Shown piece after piece: positions 52,617 to 61,919 of a stretch of DNA of 64,000 nt. The translations under genes and the position numbers were made by a program. Origin of the DNA: an uncultured Roseburia sp. (GTDB taxonomy: Bacteria > Bacillota > Clostridia > Lachnospirales > Lachnospiraceae); NCBI GenBank assembly GCA_947642555.1, contig CANRSX010000019.1:31702-95701 (forward strand), written 5' to 3'. How positions within the stretch are numbered: position 1 is the first letter of the stretch; every line of letters starts with the position of its first letter. Under the pieces are notes generated by a model, which saw only the letters and a program-made list of their open reading frames with translations, was not told the origin of the DNA and searched no databases.

Positions 52617-54407
52617 ATGAGAAGAAAAATGAGAAGAGAAATGAAGAAGCTTTGTACAGTTTTACTGGGCGGCTGCCTGGCGGTTTCCGCCGGCGCCTGC
52701 GGGGTGACCAGAGGGGGATCCGGGAACGCAGCGGCGCAGGGAGGCGCTGCGGCGGAATCGGGAAGCGCTGCGGCGGGAAGCGAGGCCGCGGGAACCGGGA
52801 CGGACGGCGGAGCGGCATCCGTGATCCGCGTGGGAATCTCCAGGGACACGTCATTCCAGTATCAGGGCGATGAGACGGCGGACAACAATACCTGGGTCAA
52901 TCTGTACCGGGAAAACGGGATCGAGCTGGACGTCATGTATGAGGTGGATCACTCGCAGAGCACGGAAAAGCTGGCGCAGTGCGTGATGTCCGGGGATTAT
53001 CCCGATTTCATGAGCGTGGATGCGAAAAATTTCAAGGAGTGGGCGGAGCAGGGCATTTTTGCGGATCTGACGGAAGGGCTGGAGAAGTACGCCTCGGACG
53101 AGATCAAAGAGTACTATACGACCGAGGCCGGAAAGCGGGCTTTACAGGCCGCGACAATTGACGGTAAACTCTACGGGCTTCCGGTGGTGGCCTCTCCCAA
53201 CGACTCGATGCCCATGCTGATGATCCGGCAGGACTGGCTGGACAACCTGGGACTCTCGGCGCCGAAGACCGTGGACGAATTTTATGCGGTGGCGAAGGCC
53301 TTCACGGAGGATGACCCGGATCAGAACGGCGTGGACGATACCTACGGGCTGGCGGTAAACGGAAAGGATGTCTTCCAGAACTTCGGCGACCTGGGAACGT
53401 TTTTTGAGATGTTCGGCGCGCAGCCGGGGCACATCAGCAACAACGGGCAGATGATCCCCTTTATCGATGTGGACGGAAAGGCGGTGTACGGCGGATCGCT
53501 GTCGAAGGAGATGAAGCAGGGGCTTGCGCTGTTACAGCAGATGTACAATGAGGGGATCATCTCAAAAGACTTTGTGACCGCCGGACAGGATCAGATTATC
53601 CAGGATCTCTCCGCCGGAAAGGTCGGGATGGCGTTTAACATCTTTTACGGCGCGGAGATGCCGTGGAAAAACGCGGTTGTGACCCAGCCGGATGTGAACT
53701 TTGTTTTTGTTCCGGTTCCGGGATTAACAGAGGAGCTTCGCGGGCAGGCCTTTTATACGGCGATGCCGACAGCCTTTAACGTGATGAGCAGCAAATACGA
53801 CGATATGGAGACCTTTTTTAAACTGATGAACCTCGGGACGCACTACTGCGGACGGCCGGACAATATCACGGTGGAGGAGTACGAGATGTACAACGGCCTT
53901 CCAGGAAAATATACCGGCTATACCCTCTGTGTCGGCGGGCTTCCCATCGCGTCAAAAAATATGCTCGCCTATGATAAGCTGCAGAACGCGATGAAGACAG
54001 GGGATACCTCGGAGCTGAACCCGGAAAACCTGCGGGATTACAATGCGATGATGAAATACGTGGAGAATCAGGACCGGCGCGAGGAGCTTTCCGGGGAGGA
54101 TCTGGCTGCCTACGAGGCGGGAATCCTGTACTGGTCGGTCTGGGGAAATGAAAACTGCGCGTACCAGGCGCTTCACGAGATGGCGGATCTTGACAATTAC
54201 CTGTATTCCGTGTATGACACGGCGGCAACCGAAAAAATGAGCGGGTGCAGCACGAGCCTGGTGACTCTGACAAAGGAGACGATTGTCGATATTATTGTTG
54301 GGAATAAGAGCGTGGACGACTATGACGCCTTTCTCTCCCAGTGGAACGAGATGGGCGGCGAGGAGATCACGAAGGAGGCCGACGACTGGTATCAGAGCAC
54401 GAAATAG
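52617..54407 (+). CDS. Extracellular sugar-binding lipoprotein, family 1 (LipO-like)
   Basis: A 596-residue substrate-binding protein for a carbohydrate ABC importer. A basic N-terminus and hydrophobic stretch lead to a lipobox-like SAGAC, followed by a Gly/Ala/Ser-rich linker. The binding domain begins near VIRVGISRDTSFQYQGDE. The size and the motifs GLPVVASPNDSMPMLMIRQDWLDNLG and TVDEFYAVAKAFTEDDPDQNG are typical of the large LipO/YtcQ group paired with LplB/LplC permeases. ATG 52617 follows AAAGGAGAA. Two permease genes follow directly. No ATPase gene is present, so a shared MsmK-type ATPase is expected. Confidence 0.93.
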   Translation: MRRKMRREMKKLCTVLLGGCLAVSAGACGVTRGGSGNAAAQGGAAAESGSAAAGSEAAGTGTDGGAASVIRVGISRDTSFQYQGDETADNNTWVNLYRENGIELDVMYEVDHSQSTEKLAQCVMSGDYPDFMSVDAKNFKEWAEQGIFADLTEGLEKYASDEIKEYYTTEAGKRALQAATIDGKLYGLPVVASPNDSMPMLMIRQDWLDNLGLSAPKTVDEFYAVAKAFTEDDPDQNGVDDTYGLAVNGKDVFQNFGDLGTFFEMFGAQPGHISNNGQMIPFIDVDGKAVYGGSLSKEMKQGLALLQQMYNEGIISKDFVTAGQDQIIQDLSAGKVGMAFNIFYGAEMPWKNAVVTQPDVNFVFVPVPGLTEELRGQAFYTAMPTAFNVMSSKYDDMETFFKLMNLGTHYCGRPDNITVEEYEMYNGLPGKYTGYTLCVGGLPIASKNMLAYDKLQNAMKTGDTSELNPENLRDYNAMMKYVENQDRREELSGEDLAAYEAGILYWSVWGNENCAYQALHEMADLDNYLYSVYDTAATEKMSGCSTSLVTLTKETIVDIIVGNKSVDDYDAFLSQWNEMGGEEITKEADDWYQSTK

Positions 54408-54416
54408 GGGGACGTT

Positions 54417-55325
54417 ATGTGGAAAAAGAAAAAACTGACGTCGGACCGTCTCGTGTTTCACCTGATGATCTGGGTCCCGCTCCTGTTTATTCTGATTTTC
54501 AACTATGTGCCCATGGCGACGGGATTCAGCGTGGCGTTTAAGGATTACAAGCCCGGGCTGGGGATCGCGGATTCCCCCTGGGTGGGGTTAAAGCATTTTA
54601 AAAATATGTTTCTCACGGCGGACGCTGTGAGAGCGCTGCGCAATACCCTGATCATCGCGGTGATGAAAATCGTCGGGAACCTGATCGTGCCGGTGATCTT
54701 TGCGCTGCTGTTAAACGAGGTCAGGGTCCGGTGGTTTAAGCGCGTGACGCAGACGATCACCTATCTCCCCTATTTTCTGTCCTGGATCATACTGGCGGGA
54801 ATTCTCACCAATATCTTAAAGACGGACGGGGGACTGGTGAACCGGGCCATTGTGGCCCTGGGCCATGAGCCGGTGTTTTTCCTGGGAAGCAACGACACGT
54901 TCCGGTGGACGCTGGTCATCAGCGATGTCTGGAAAAATTTCGGCTATAACACTATCGTGTACCTGGCGGCCTTAACCGGCATCGACCCCGGGCTTTACGA
55001 GGCGGCGTACATGGACGGGGCCGGAAGGTGGAAGCAGACGCTTTATGTGACGCTCCCAGGAATATCGATGTTTGTAGTACTGATGACGATTCTTGCCATC
55101 GGAAATGTGTTAAACGCCGGCTTTGACCAGGTATTCAACCTGTACAACGTCTCGGTCTATGAGACGGGCGATATCATCGACACACTGGTTTACCGGCTGG
55201 GAATCCAGCAGCAGCAGTACTCCTTCAGCACGGCGGTCGGGCTGTTTAAGTCTCTGGTATCCTTTGTCCTGATCGCCGGGTCGAATAAGCTGGCGGATCG
55301 GTTTGCCGGATACCGGGTATTTTAG
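54417..55325 (+). CDS. Sugar ABC transporter permease, LplB/YteP-like
   Basis: A 302-residue permease with about six membrane helices. N-terminal WVPLLFILIFNYVPMATGFSVAFKDYKP is typical of the LplB group. The EAA loop reads EAAYMDGAGRWKQTLYVTLPGI (about 195-220). It should dimerise with the next permease and take sugar from the lipoprotein. ATG 54417 follows a GGGGG site. Confidence 0.94.
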   Translation: MWKKKKLTSDRLVFHLMIWVPLLFILIFNYVPMATGFSVAFKDYKPGLGIADSPWVGLKHFKNMFLTADAVRALRNTLIIAVMKIVGNLIVPVIFALLLNEVRVRWFKRVTQTITYLPYFLSWIILAGILTNILKTDGGLVNRAIVALGHEPVFFLGSNDTFRWTLVISDVWKNFGYNTIVYLAALTGIDPGLYEAAYMDGAGRWKQTLYVTLPGISMFVVLMTILAIGNVLNAGFDQVFNLYNVSVYETGDIIDTLVYRLGIQQQQYSFSTAVGLFKSLVSFVLIAGSNKLADRFAGYRVF

Positions 55326-55333
55326 GAGGCGCT

Positions 55334-56227
55334 ATGAGAGAATACCGATCAAAGGGAAGAACCCTGTTTCATATTTTTAACTACACCTTTATCTCGATCC
55401 TGCTGTTCACCTGCCTGGTTCCGCTGATCCATATCCTGGCGCTGTCGTTCAGCAGCGCCAGCTACACGGATTCCAACCTGGTGACCTTTTTCCCGAAGGG
55501 ATTTACGCTGGCGGCCTATCAGTTTGTGATGGAAAATCAGATGTTCTGGCAGTCCTTCGGCGTGACCATAGAGCGGCTGGCTTTTGGCGTGCCCATCAGC
55601 CTGGCCCTCACGGTGCTGGCGGCTTATCCCCTCTCGAAAGAGGAAAAATATTTCCCGCAGAGAAAGATTTATATGTGGCTGTTTTTATTCGTCATGATTT
55701 TTAATGCGGGACTGGTGCCCACCTACCTGCTGATTAAGGATCTCGGCATGATGGACACGATCTGGGCGCTGGTGCTGCCCACGGGCGTGAATGTGTTCAA
55801 TGTGGTGCTGATGATGAATTTTTTCCGCGGAATCCCCCATGAGATCGAGGAGTCCGCGCTGGTGGACGGAGCCAGGCAGCCGGTGATTTTATGGAAGCTG
55901 TACCTGCCCTTAGCGAAGCCCTCCATCGCGACGATCACGCTCTTTACCTTCATGAACCACTGGAATTCCTGGATGGACGGGCGGATCTACATGAACAGCA
56001 CCAGCAATTATCCCCTGCAGACCTATTTACAGAATGTGCTCCAGTCCTCCGATCAGGTGCTCCTAAACAGCAATAACCTTCAGAGTATTCTGGACCGGAT
56101 GGCGGTCAGCGGGCAGAATCTGCGGGCCGCGCAGCTGTTCATCTCCATGCTGCCTCTGCTTCTGATCTATCCGTTCCTGCAGAAATATTTTACGGCAGGG
56201 CTTGTGATGGGGAGTGTGAAGGGGTAG
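55334..56227 (+). CDS. Sugar ABC transporter permease, LplC/YtcP-like
   Basis: A 297-residue permease. The N-terminal helix FNYTFISILLFTCLVPLIHILALSFSS and the EAA loop EESALVDGARQPVILWKLYLPLAKPSI identify the LplC/YtcP group. ATG 55334 follows TAGGAGG, eight bases after the partner permease stop. It is the last gene of the locus, and the valS leader promoter begins 39 bases later. Confidence 0.94.
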   Translation: MREYRSKGRTLFHIFNYTFISILLFTCLVPLIHILALSFSSASYTDSNLVTFFPKGFTLAAYQFVMENQMFWQSFGVTIERLAFGVPISLALTVLAAYPLSKEEKYFPQRKIYMWLFLFVMIFNAGLVPTYLLIKDLGMMDTIWALVLPTGVNVFNVVLMMNFFRGIPHEIEESALVDGARQPVILWKLYLPLAKPSIATITLFTFMNHWNSWMDGRIYMNSTSNYPLQTYLQNVLQSSDQVLLNSNNLQSILDRMAVSGQNLRAAQLFISMLPLLLIYPFLQKYFTAGLVMGSVKG

Positions 56228-56265
56228 AGAAAATGTGATGACTGGCAGGAAAGCGCAATTCCCCC

Positions 56266-56294
56266 TTGACAAATCCGAAAACCGCACGTATGAT
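56266..56294 (+). promoter_or_regulatory. Promoter of the valS T-box transcript
   Basis: TTGACA (56266-56271), 17 bases, TATGAT (56289-56294), a near-consensus housekeeping promoter. Confidence 0.88.
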
Positions 56295-56300
56295 AGAACA

Positions 56301-56661
56301 AACATAAAACTGATTACAAAAGGTTATGAGAAAGAGGAGTACGCAGATACGCCCGTCAGAGAGCAGAACCCGTCGGCTGTGAGGTTCTGCGGGACACGGT
56401 GTGCGGAAGGTAGCTTTTGAACCGGAGCGCCCAGAAAGCGTTTCCTGTCTGCCGGAGGAGGGATGCCGGCTGTCCGGATGAACGATAAGCAGTTGCGGAC
56501 AAGACAGGCGCACAGGCGTTCACGCGTGGTTTGCGTTATCGAACCGCCGGTTGCAGCAGGAGTATCTGCCGACCGGAATGAGGCCGGCGATATGCCGGTG
56601 AACAAAGGTGGTACCGCGATCAGACGCCCTTTGCATCCCAGACGGATGCAGAGGGCGTTTT
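56301..56661 (+). ncRNA. T-box leader controlling valS
   Basis: The 360-base leader holds a stem I region (hairpin CAGAACC/GGTTCTG near 56364-56391) and the diagnostic T-box AACAAAGGTGGTACCGCG at 56601-56618. A terminator follows (arms 56624-56638 and 56644-56658, then TTTT). Uncharged tRNA would pair through its NCCA end with the UGGU in the T-box, form the antiterminator and allow valS expression. A GTA triplet at 56410-56412 is a possible valine specifier, but I could not fold stem I well enough to be sure. Confidence 0.93.
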
Positions 56662-56688
56662 CGATACTTAAAAAAGGAGGAGAAAGCA

Positions 56689-59376
56689 ATGTGCACGGAA
56701 TGCAGAAAAAGGGAACTGGCGAAGACCTACGATCCGAAGGGGATCGAGGGGCGCCTGTATGAAAAATGGGAGAACAACGGCTATTTTCACGCCGAGGTGG
56801 ATCGGAGTAAAAAACCATTTACAATTGTCATGCCGCCGCCCAACATCACGGGGCAGCTCCACATGGGCCATGCGCTCGACAATACGATGCAGGATATCTT
56901 AACGCGCTACAAGCGGATGCAGGGCTACAACGCGCTCTGGCAGCCGGGCACGGATCATGCGTCGATCTCCACAGAGGTAAAGGTCATCGAGAGCTTAAAG
57001 GCCCAGGGCATCGACAAGCACGACCTCGGGCGCGAGGGATTCTTAGAGAAATGCTGGGAGTGGAGGAACGAATACGGCGGACGGATCGTCAACCAGTTAA
57101 AGAAGATGGGATCCTCCGCGGACTGGGAGCGCGAGAGGTTCACCATGGACGAGGGCTGCTCGGACGCGGTGCTCGACGTCTTTGTGACGATGTATGAGAA
57201 GGGGCTGATCTACAAGGGCTCCCGCATCATCAACTGGTGTCCGGTCTGTAAGACCTCTATTTCCGATGCCGAGGTGGAGCACGAGGAGCAGGACGGCTTC
57301 TTCTGGCATATCAATTACCCGGTCGTGGGTGAGGAGGGACGGTTTGTCGAGATCGCGACCACACGTCCGGAGACGATGTTCGGCGATACCGCGGTGGCGG
57401 TCAACCCGGAGGACGAGCGGTATTCGGATATCGTCGGAAAGACCTTAAAGCTGCCGATGACGGACCGCGAGATCCCGGTGATCGCCGACCCGTACGTGGA
57501 CAAGGAATTCGGTACCGGCTGCGTAAAGATCACGCCGGCGCACGACCCGAACGACTTTGAGGTCGGCAAACGCCATCATCTGGAGGAGATCACAGTCATC
57601 AACGACGACGCGACGATGAATGAGTATGCCGGAAAATACGCGGGAATGGACCGCTACGAGTGCAGGAAGGCGCTGCTGGCGGATCTGGAGGCCCAGGGAC
57701 TTCTGGTAAAGACCGAGCCCCACGCCCACAACGTCGGGACGCACGACCGCTGCGGGGCGACGGTAGAGCCGCTCGTGAAGCAGCAGTGGTTCGTGAAGAT
57801 GGACGAGCTGATCAGACCGGCGGCGGAGGCGGTGAGAAACGGCGATGTGAAGCTGCTGCCGAAGCGCATGGAGAAGGTTTATTTCAACTGGATCGACAAC
57901 ATCCGCGACTGGTGTATCTCCAGGCAGCTCTGGTGGGGACACCGGATCCCGGCCTACTACTGTGAGGACTGCGGGGAGATGGTGGTGGCGAAATCGGCCC
58001 CGGCGGCCTGCCCGAAATGCGGCTGCGCGCACATGGAGCAGGATCCGGATATGTTAGACACCTGGTTTTCCTCCGCGCTCTGGCCGTTCTCGACGCTCGG
58101 CTGGCCGAAGCAGACTGAGGAGCTGGATTATTTTTATCCGACAGACGTCCTGGTAACCGGATATGATATCATCTTCTTCTGGGTCATCCGCATGATTTTC
58201 TCCGGCTACGAGCACACGGGAAAGGCGCCTTTCCACACCGTGCTTTTCCACGGGCTGATCCGCGACTCCCAGGGCCGCAAGATGAGCAAATCCTTAGGCA
58301 ACGGCATCGACCCGCTCGAGGTGATCGACAAATACGGCGCGGACGCGCTGCGCATGACGCTGATCACCGGAAACGCGCCCGGAAACGACATGCGTTTTTA
58401 CTGGGAGAGAGTGGAGGCGTCCCGCAACTTTGCGAACAAGGTCTGGAACGCGTCGCGCTTTATTCTGATGAACTTAGAGGGCGTGGCCGCGGATGCGCTG
58501 CCGGAGAGCTTTGAGGCGGTAAAGGACGACCTGCGCCCGGCGGATAAATGGATCCTCTCGAAGGTGAATACGCTCGCGAAGGACGTCACCGAAAATATGG
58601 ACAAATACGAGATGGGCATCGCGGTGCAGAAGGTCTACGATTTTATCTGGGACGAATTCTGCGACTGGTATATCGAGATCAGCAAGACGCGCACGTATCA
58701 GAGGGAGAGCGATCCGGCGTCGGCAAACGCGGCGTTCTGGACGTTAAAGACGGTGCTGACCGAGGCGTTAAAGCTCCTGCATCCGTTTATGCCGTTTATC
58801 ACGGAAGAGATTTTCTGCACGCTGCACCCCGAGGAGGAGACGATCATGCTGGCGCAGTGGCCGGAGTACCGGGACGACTGGAATTTCCCGGCCGAGGAGG
58901 AGATGCTCGAGCACTGCAAGGATCTCGTGAAGGGTGTGCGCAACGCCCGCAGCCAGATGGACGTCCCGCCGTCGAGAAAGGCGAAGCTTTATATCGTGTC
59001 GGAGGACGACGCGCTGCGCGGGATGTTTGTCGTAAACCGCGAGGCGTATCAGAACCTGGCCGGCGCGTCGGAGGTGGCGGTGCAGGCCGACAGGGAGGGC
59101 ATCGGCGACGACGCGGTATCCATTGTGATCCCGGGCGCAACGCTCTATCTGCCGCTTGAGGATCTCGTCGACTTAGAAAAGGAGCGGGAGCGCTTAGAAA
59201 AGGAGCGCGGACGTCTGGAAAAAGAGCTCGCGCGTTCTAAGGGCATGTTAAACAACGAGAAATTTTTAAGCAAAGCCCCCGCGGACAAGGTGGAGGCCGA
59301 GCGGGAGAAGCTTGCGGGCTATGAGCAGATGATGGCCCAGGTCATGGAACGCCTCGCACAGATGGGCGGAAAATAG
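56689..59376 (+). CDS. valS: Valyl-tRNA synthetase
   Basis: An 895-residue class I synthetase. The HIGH motif is PPPNITGQLHMGHAL, the KMSKS motif is GRKMSKSLGNGIDP, and an editing domain lies between (TTRPETMFGDTAVAVNP). Next come a tRNA-binding helical domain and the C-terminal coiled coil typical of ValRS (LEKERERLEKERGRLEKELARSKGML). ATG 56689 follows AAAAGGAGGAG. The gene is preceded by a T-box and followed by a strong terminator. Confidence 0.97.
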   Translation: MCTECRKRELAKTYDPKGIEGRLYEKWENNGYFHAEVDRSKKPFTIVMPPPNITGQLHMGHALDNTMQDILTRYKRMQGYNALWQPGTDHASISTEVKVIESLKAQGIDKHDLGREGFLEKCWEWRNEYGGRIVNQLKKMGSSADWERERFTMDEGCSDAVLDVFVTMYEKGLIYKGSRIINWCPVCKTSISDAEVEHEEQDGFFWHINYPVVGEEGRFVEIATTRPETMFGDTAVAVNPEDERYSDIVGKTLKLPMTDREIPVIADPYVDKEFGTGCVKITPAHDPNDFEVGKRHHLEEITVINDDATMNEYAGKYAGMDRYECRKALLADLEAQGLLVKTEPHAHNVGTHDRCGATVEPLVKQQWFVKMDELIRPAAEAVRNGDVKLLPKRMEKVYFNWIDNIRDWCISRQLWWGHRIPAYYCEDCGEMVVAKSAPAACPKCGCAHMEQDPDMLDTWFSSALWPFSTLGWPKQTEELDYFYPTDVLVTGYDIIFFWVIRMIFSGYEHTGKAPFHTVLFHGLIRDSQGRKMSKSLGNGIDPLEVIDKYGADALRMTLITGNAPGNDMRFYWERVEASRNFANKVWNASRFILMNLEGVAADALPESFEAVKDDLRPADKWILSKVNTLAKDVTENMDKYEMGIAVQKVYDFIWDEFCDWYIEISKTRTYQRESDPASANAAFWTLKTVLTEALKLLHPFMPFITEEIFCTLHPEEETIMLAQWPEYRDDWNFPAEEEMLEHCKDLVKGVRNARSQMDVPPSRKAKLYIVSEDDALRGMFVVNREAYQNLAGASEVAVQADREGIGDDAVSIVIPGATLYLPLEDLVDLEKERERLEKERGRLEKELARSKGMLNNEKFLSKAPADKVEAEREKLAGYEQMMAQVMERLAQMGGK

Positions 59377-59391
59377 GCCGGCTGCGGAAAG

Positions 59392-59427
59392 GGGCAGATT
59401 TTGTCACACGAAATCTGCCCTGTTTTT
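59392..59427 (+). terminator. Intrinsic terminator of valS
   Basis: GGGCAGATTT (59392-59401) pairs with AAATCTGCCC (59411-59420), followed by TGTTTTT. Confidence 0.9.
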
Positions 59428-59532
59428 ATAGAAAATTAAGAAAATAAAGTTGAAACAAAAGCGCGGTTATATTATACTTTTCACGTTGGCAGCGAGCAGC
59501 GCCAGAACAAACCCAGACATGTGAGGTAACCT

Positions 59533-59676
59533 ATGATCAATTTTGAAGAAGAATTAAAAAACTTTCGTCCCAGCCTTGAGGTCGAGGAAGCCGAGCAGGC
59601 GATTTATAACCATGAGCAGACGGATATGACGGATGTCCTGCAGGAGATGCTGCGGGAAATGAAACGGGGCATGTGA
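59533..59676 (+). CDS. Small acidic protein (47 residues)
   Basis: A short, previously easy-to-miss gene encoding 47 residues (starts MINFEEELKNFRPSLEVEEAEQ, ends MLREMKRGM). It is acidic and probably helical. A GAGGT site precedes the ATG, and the stop overlaps the next start (TGATG), which strongly supports translation and coupling to the downstream TPR protein. Function unknown. Confidence 0.72.
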   Translation: MINFEEELKNFRPSLEVEEAEQAIYNHEQTDMTDVLQEMLREMKRGM

Positions 59677-61052
59677 TGATTTGTTATAATTGTGGCGCAT
59701 CTCTCGGGCAGTCGGACCGGTGTCCGGACTGCGGTGCGGATGTGAGAATTTACAAAAGGATTGTGATGGCGTCGAACGCCTGTTACAACGAGGCGCTGAA
59801 AAAAGCGCGGGTGCGGGATCTCTCCGGAGCGATTGTCAGCTTAAAAGAGAGCCTTCGCTTCTATAAAATGAATATCGACGCGCGAAATCTTTTAGGGCTC
59901 GTCTATTACGACATGGGCGAGGTGGTGATGGCGCTCACGGAGTGGGTGCTCAGCAAGAATTACCAGCCCAGGGATAATGCTGCCAGCCGGTATCTCGACG
60001 AGGTGCAGAAGAACCAGGGACAGTTAGAGACGATCAATCAGACGATCAAGAAATACAACCAGGCGCTGCAGTACTGCAGGCAGGACAGCAGGGATCTCGC
60101 GATCATCCAGCTGAAAAAGGTGCTCTCCATGAATCCGAGGCTTGTGAGCGGCCATCAGCTGTTAGCCCTTTTGTATATCCAGGAAGGGAAATACGAGCAT
60201 GCAAAGAAATGCCTGCGCAACGCCGGGCGGATCGATTCGAACAACACGACGACGCTGCGCTATCTCGCGGAAGTCAATCAGATGTTGCGGGGAAGCGGAT
60301 CCGGTAAGAAGCAGAAGGACGAGGAGCTGTTGTCTTACCAGAGCGGGAATGAGACGATCATCCAGCCGCGTTACCGCAGGGAGAGCTCGCTTCCGGGCAT
60401 GGCGTTAAACATGATCATCGGGCTGGCGATCGGCGTGGCGGTCACGTACTACCTTGTGGTGCCGGGCGTGCGCCGGCAGGAGCAGAATGAGGCCAAAGCC
60501 GAGGTGATCGAGGCGAACAATACGATCTCATCGAGGAACCAGACGATCAGTGAGCTGGAGCTTCAGATCGAGGACCTCACCTCCCAGGTGGAGGGAGCCA
60601 AAGGAAACGAGGAAAATTACGCGAGCAGGATCAGCACCTACGAGCAGCTGCTCTCCGCGTATTCGGCCTATGCGAACGAGGATATCGAAGCGGCGGGCAC
60701 GGCGCTTGGAAACGTCAATACCGAATATCTGAGCGAGGAGTCAAAGCGCATCTATGACGAGGTGAACACCGAGGTGAACGCCGAGTATGTGACGGCGGTC
60801 AATAAAGCGGGGCGGGATGCCTACGACGCGCAGGATTTTGAGGAGGCGATCAAAAATCTCTCGATCGTCGTGGAGATGGACGAGACCTACGACAGCGGAT
60901 TTTCGCTCTTCTATCTGGCGCAGGCATACCGGAAGAACGAGGACACGGAGAACGCGCTTCTCTATTTCCAGAAGGTCGTGGAGCTGTATCCCGGGACGGA
61001 GCGCGCGGCTACCGCACAGAATTATATGAATTCGATCGAAAAAGACGAATAG
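59676..61052 (+). CDS. Zinc-ribbon and TPR membrane protein
   Basis: A 458-residue protein. The N-terminus has a zinc ribbon (CYNCG...CPDCG, residues about 4-21). TPR-like helices occupy about 30-210 (SLKESLRFYKMNIDARNLLGLVYYDMGEVVMAL). A single membrane helix is at about 242-265, a coiled coil at about 270-310, and further TPR units run to the end, outside the membrane. It looks like a scaffold linking cytoplasmic and external partners. ATG 59676 overlaps the stop of the small upstream gene. It lies just ahead of the spoIIA operon, but a terminator separates them. Function unknown. Confidence 0.82.
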   Translation: MICYNCGASLGQSDRCPDCGADVRIYKRIVMASNACYNEALKKARVRDLSGAIVSLKESLRFYKMNIDARNLLGLVYYDMGEVVMALTEWVLSKNYQPRDNAASRYLDEVQKNQGQLETINQTIKKYNQALQYCRQDSRDLAIIQLKKVLSMNPRLVSGHQLLALLYIQEGKYEHAKKCLRNAGRIDSNNTTTLRYLAEVNQMLRGSGSGKKQKDEELLSYQSGNETIIQPRYRRESSLPGMALNMIIGLAIGVAVTYYLVVPGVRRQEQNEAKAEVIEANNTISSRNQTISELELQIEDLTSQVEGAKGNEENYASRISTYEQLLSAYSAYANEDIEAAGTALGNVNTEYLSEESKRIYDEVNTEVNAEYVTAVNKAGRDAYDAQDFEEAIKNLSIVVEMDETYDSGFSLFYLAQAYRKNEDTENALLYFQKVVELYPGTERAATAQNYMNSIEKDE

Positions 61053-61073
61053 AAGAAAAGATGAAAAAATACG

Positions 61074-61113
61074 AAAGACACCAGGCGGAAAAGCTCTGCC
61101 CGGTGTCTTTTCA
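61074..61113 (+). terminator. Intrinsic terminator between TPR gene and spoIIA operon
   Basis: AAAGACACC (61074-61082) pairs with GGTGTCTTT (61102-61110), followed by a T-rich stretch. Confidence 0.8.
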
Positions 61114-61138
61114 TTTTATGACGGAATGGAGGTATGAC

Positions 61139-61480
61139 ATGAACCGGTATTGTGAAGTGAGTGAGGACTGTATGGTGATCCATATCCCGCGTGAGCTCGA
61201 CCACCATGAGGCGGGACGCCTGCGGCAGGAGGCGGATCTTCTGATCGGAGCCTGCCATATCAGGCGCCTGGTATTTGATTTTGCAAAGACAGAATTTATG
61301 GACAGCTCCGGGATCGGGGTGATTATCGGCAGATGCAGAAATATCGGATACTACGGCGGGAGCGCCTGCGCGAAGAACTTAAACGGGAGGCTTAAGAAAA
61401 TTTTTCTCGTCTCCGGCTTACAGGAGCTGATGCGGGAGGAAAGCGGAAAAACGGGGAGAAAGGAAACGGAGAAGCTATGA
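61139..61480 (+). CDS. spoIIAA: Anti-sigma F factor antagonist SpoIIAA
   Basis: A 113-residue STAS-domain protein. FDFAKTEFMDSSGIGVIIGRC contains the phosphorylation-site serine (Ser56/57). Unphosphorylated SpoIIAA binds SpoIIAB and frees SigF in the forespore. ATG 61139 follows ATGGAGGT. It overlaps spoIIAB by four bases. The order spoIIAA-spoIIAB-sigF is the classical operon. Confidence 0.96.
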   Translation: MNRYCEVSEDCMVIHIPRELDHHEAGRLRQEADLLIGACHIRRLVFDFAKTEFMDSSGIGVIIGRCRNIGYYGGSACAKNLNGRLKKIFLVSGLQELMREESGKTGRKETEKL

Positions 61481-61914
61481 TGCAGGGCGAGAATAACATG
61501 ACGCTGCGCTTTGATGCGCGTTCGGTAAATGAGGGATTTGCAAGGGTTGCGGTAGCCGCGTTTATCGCGGGGTTAAATCCGACGTTAGACGAGGTGGCGG
61601 ATGTCAAAACAGCGGTGTCCGAGGCGGTGACAAACGCGATCATCCACGGCTACGACGACCCGGATGAGCAGGTGGAGCTTTCCTGTATGGTCGCGGGACG
61701 GGAGATTTTTATCGAGGTTGCGGATACCGGCAGGGGGATCGAGGACGTAAAGGCGGCGATGGAGCCCTTCTTTACCACAAGGCCGGATCTCGAGCGCTCC
61801 GGGATGGGATTCGCCTTTATGGAGGCGTTTATGGACGAGGTAACGGTGGAGTCCGTAAAAGGCAGGGGAACCCGCGTGCGGATGCACAAAAAAATCGGCG
61901 TGCAGGAAGGTTAG
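61477..61914 (+). CDS. spoIIAB: Anti-sigma F factor SpoIIAB
   Basis: A 145-residue GHKL-fold serine kinase that holds SigF inactive and phosphorylates SpoIIAA. The N box is VSEAVTNAIIHGYDD, the G1 box VADTGRGIEDV, and the G2-like box SGMGFAFMEAFMD. The start overlaps the spoIIAA stop. Confidence 0.96.
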   Translation: MMQGENNMTLRFDARSVNEGFARVAVAAFIAGLNPTLDEVADVKTAVSEAVTNAIIHGYDDPDEQVELSCMVAGREIFIEVADTGRGIEDVKAAMEPFFTTRPDLERSGMGFAFMEAFMDEVTVESVKGRGTRVRMHKKIGVQEG

Positions 61915-61919
61915 TACAT

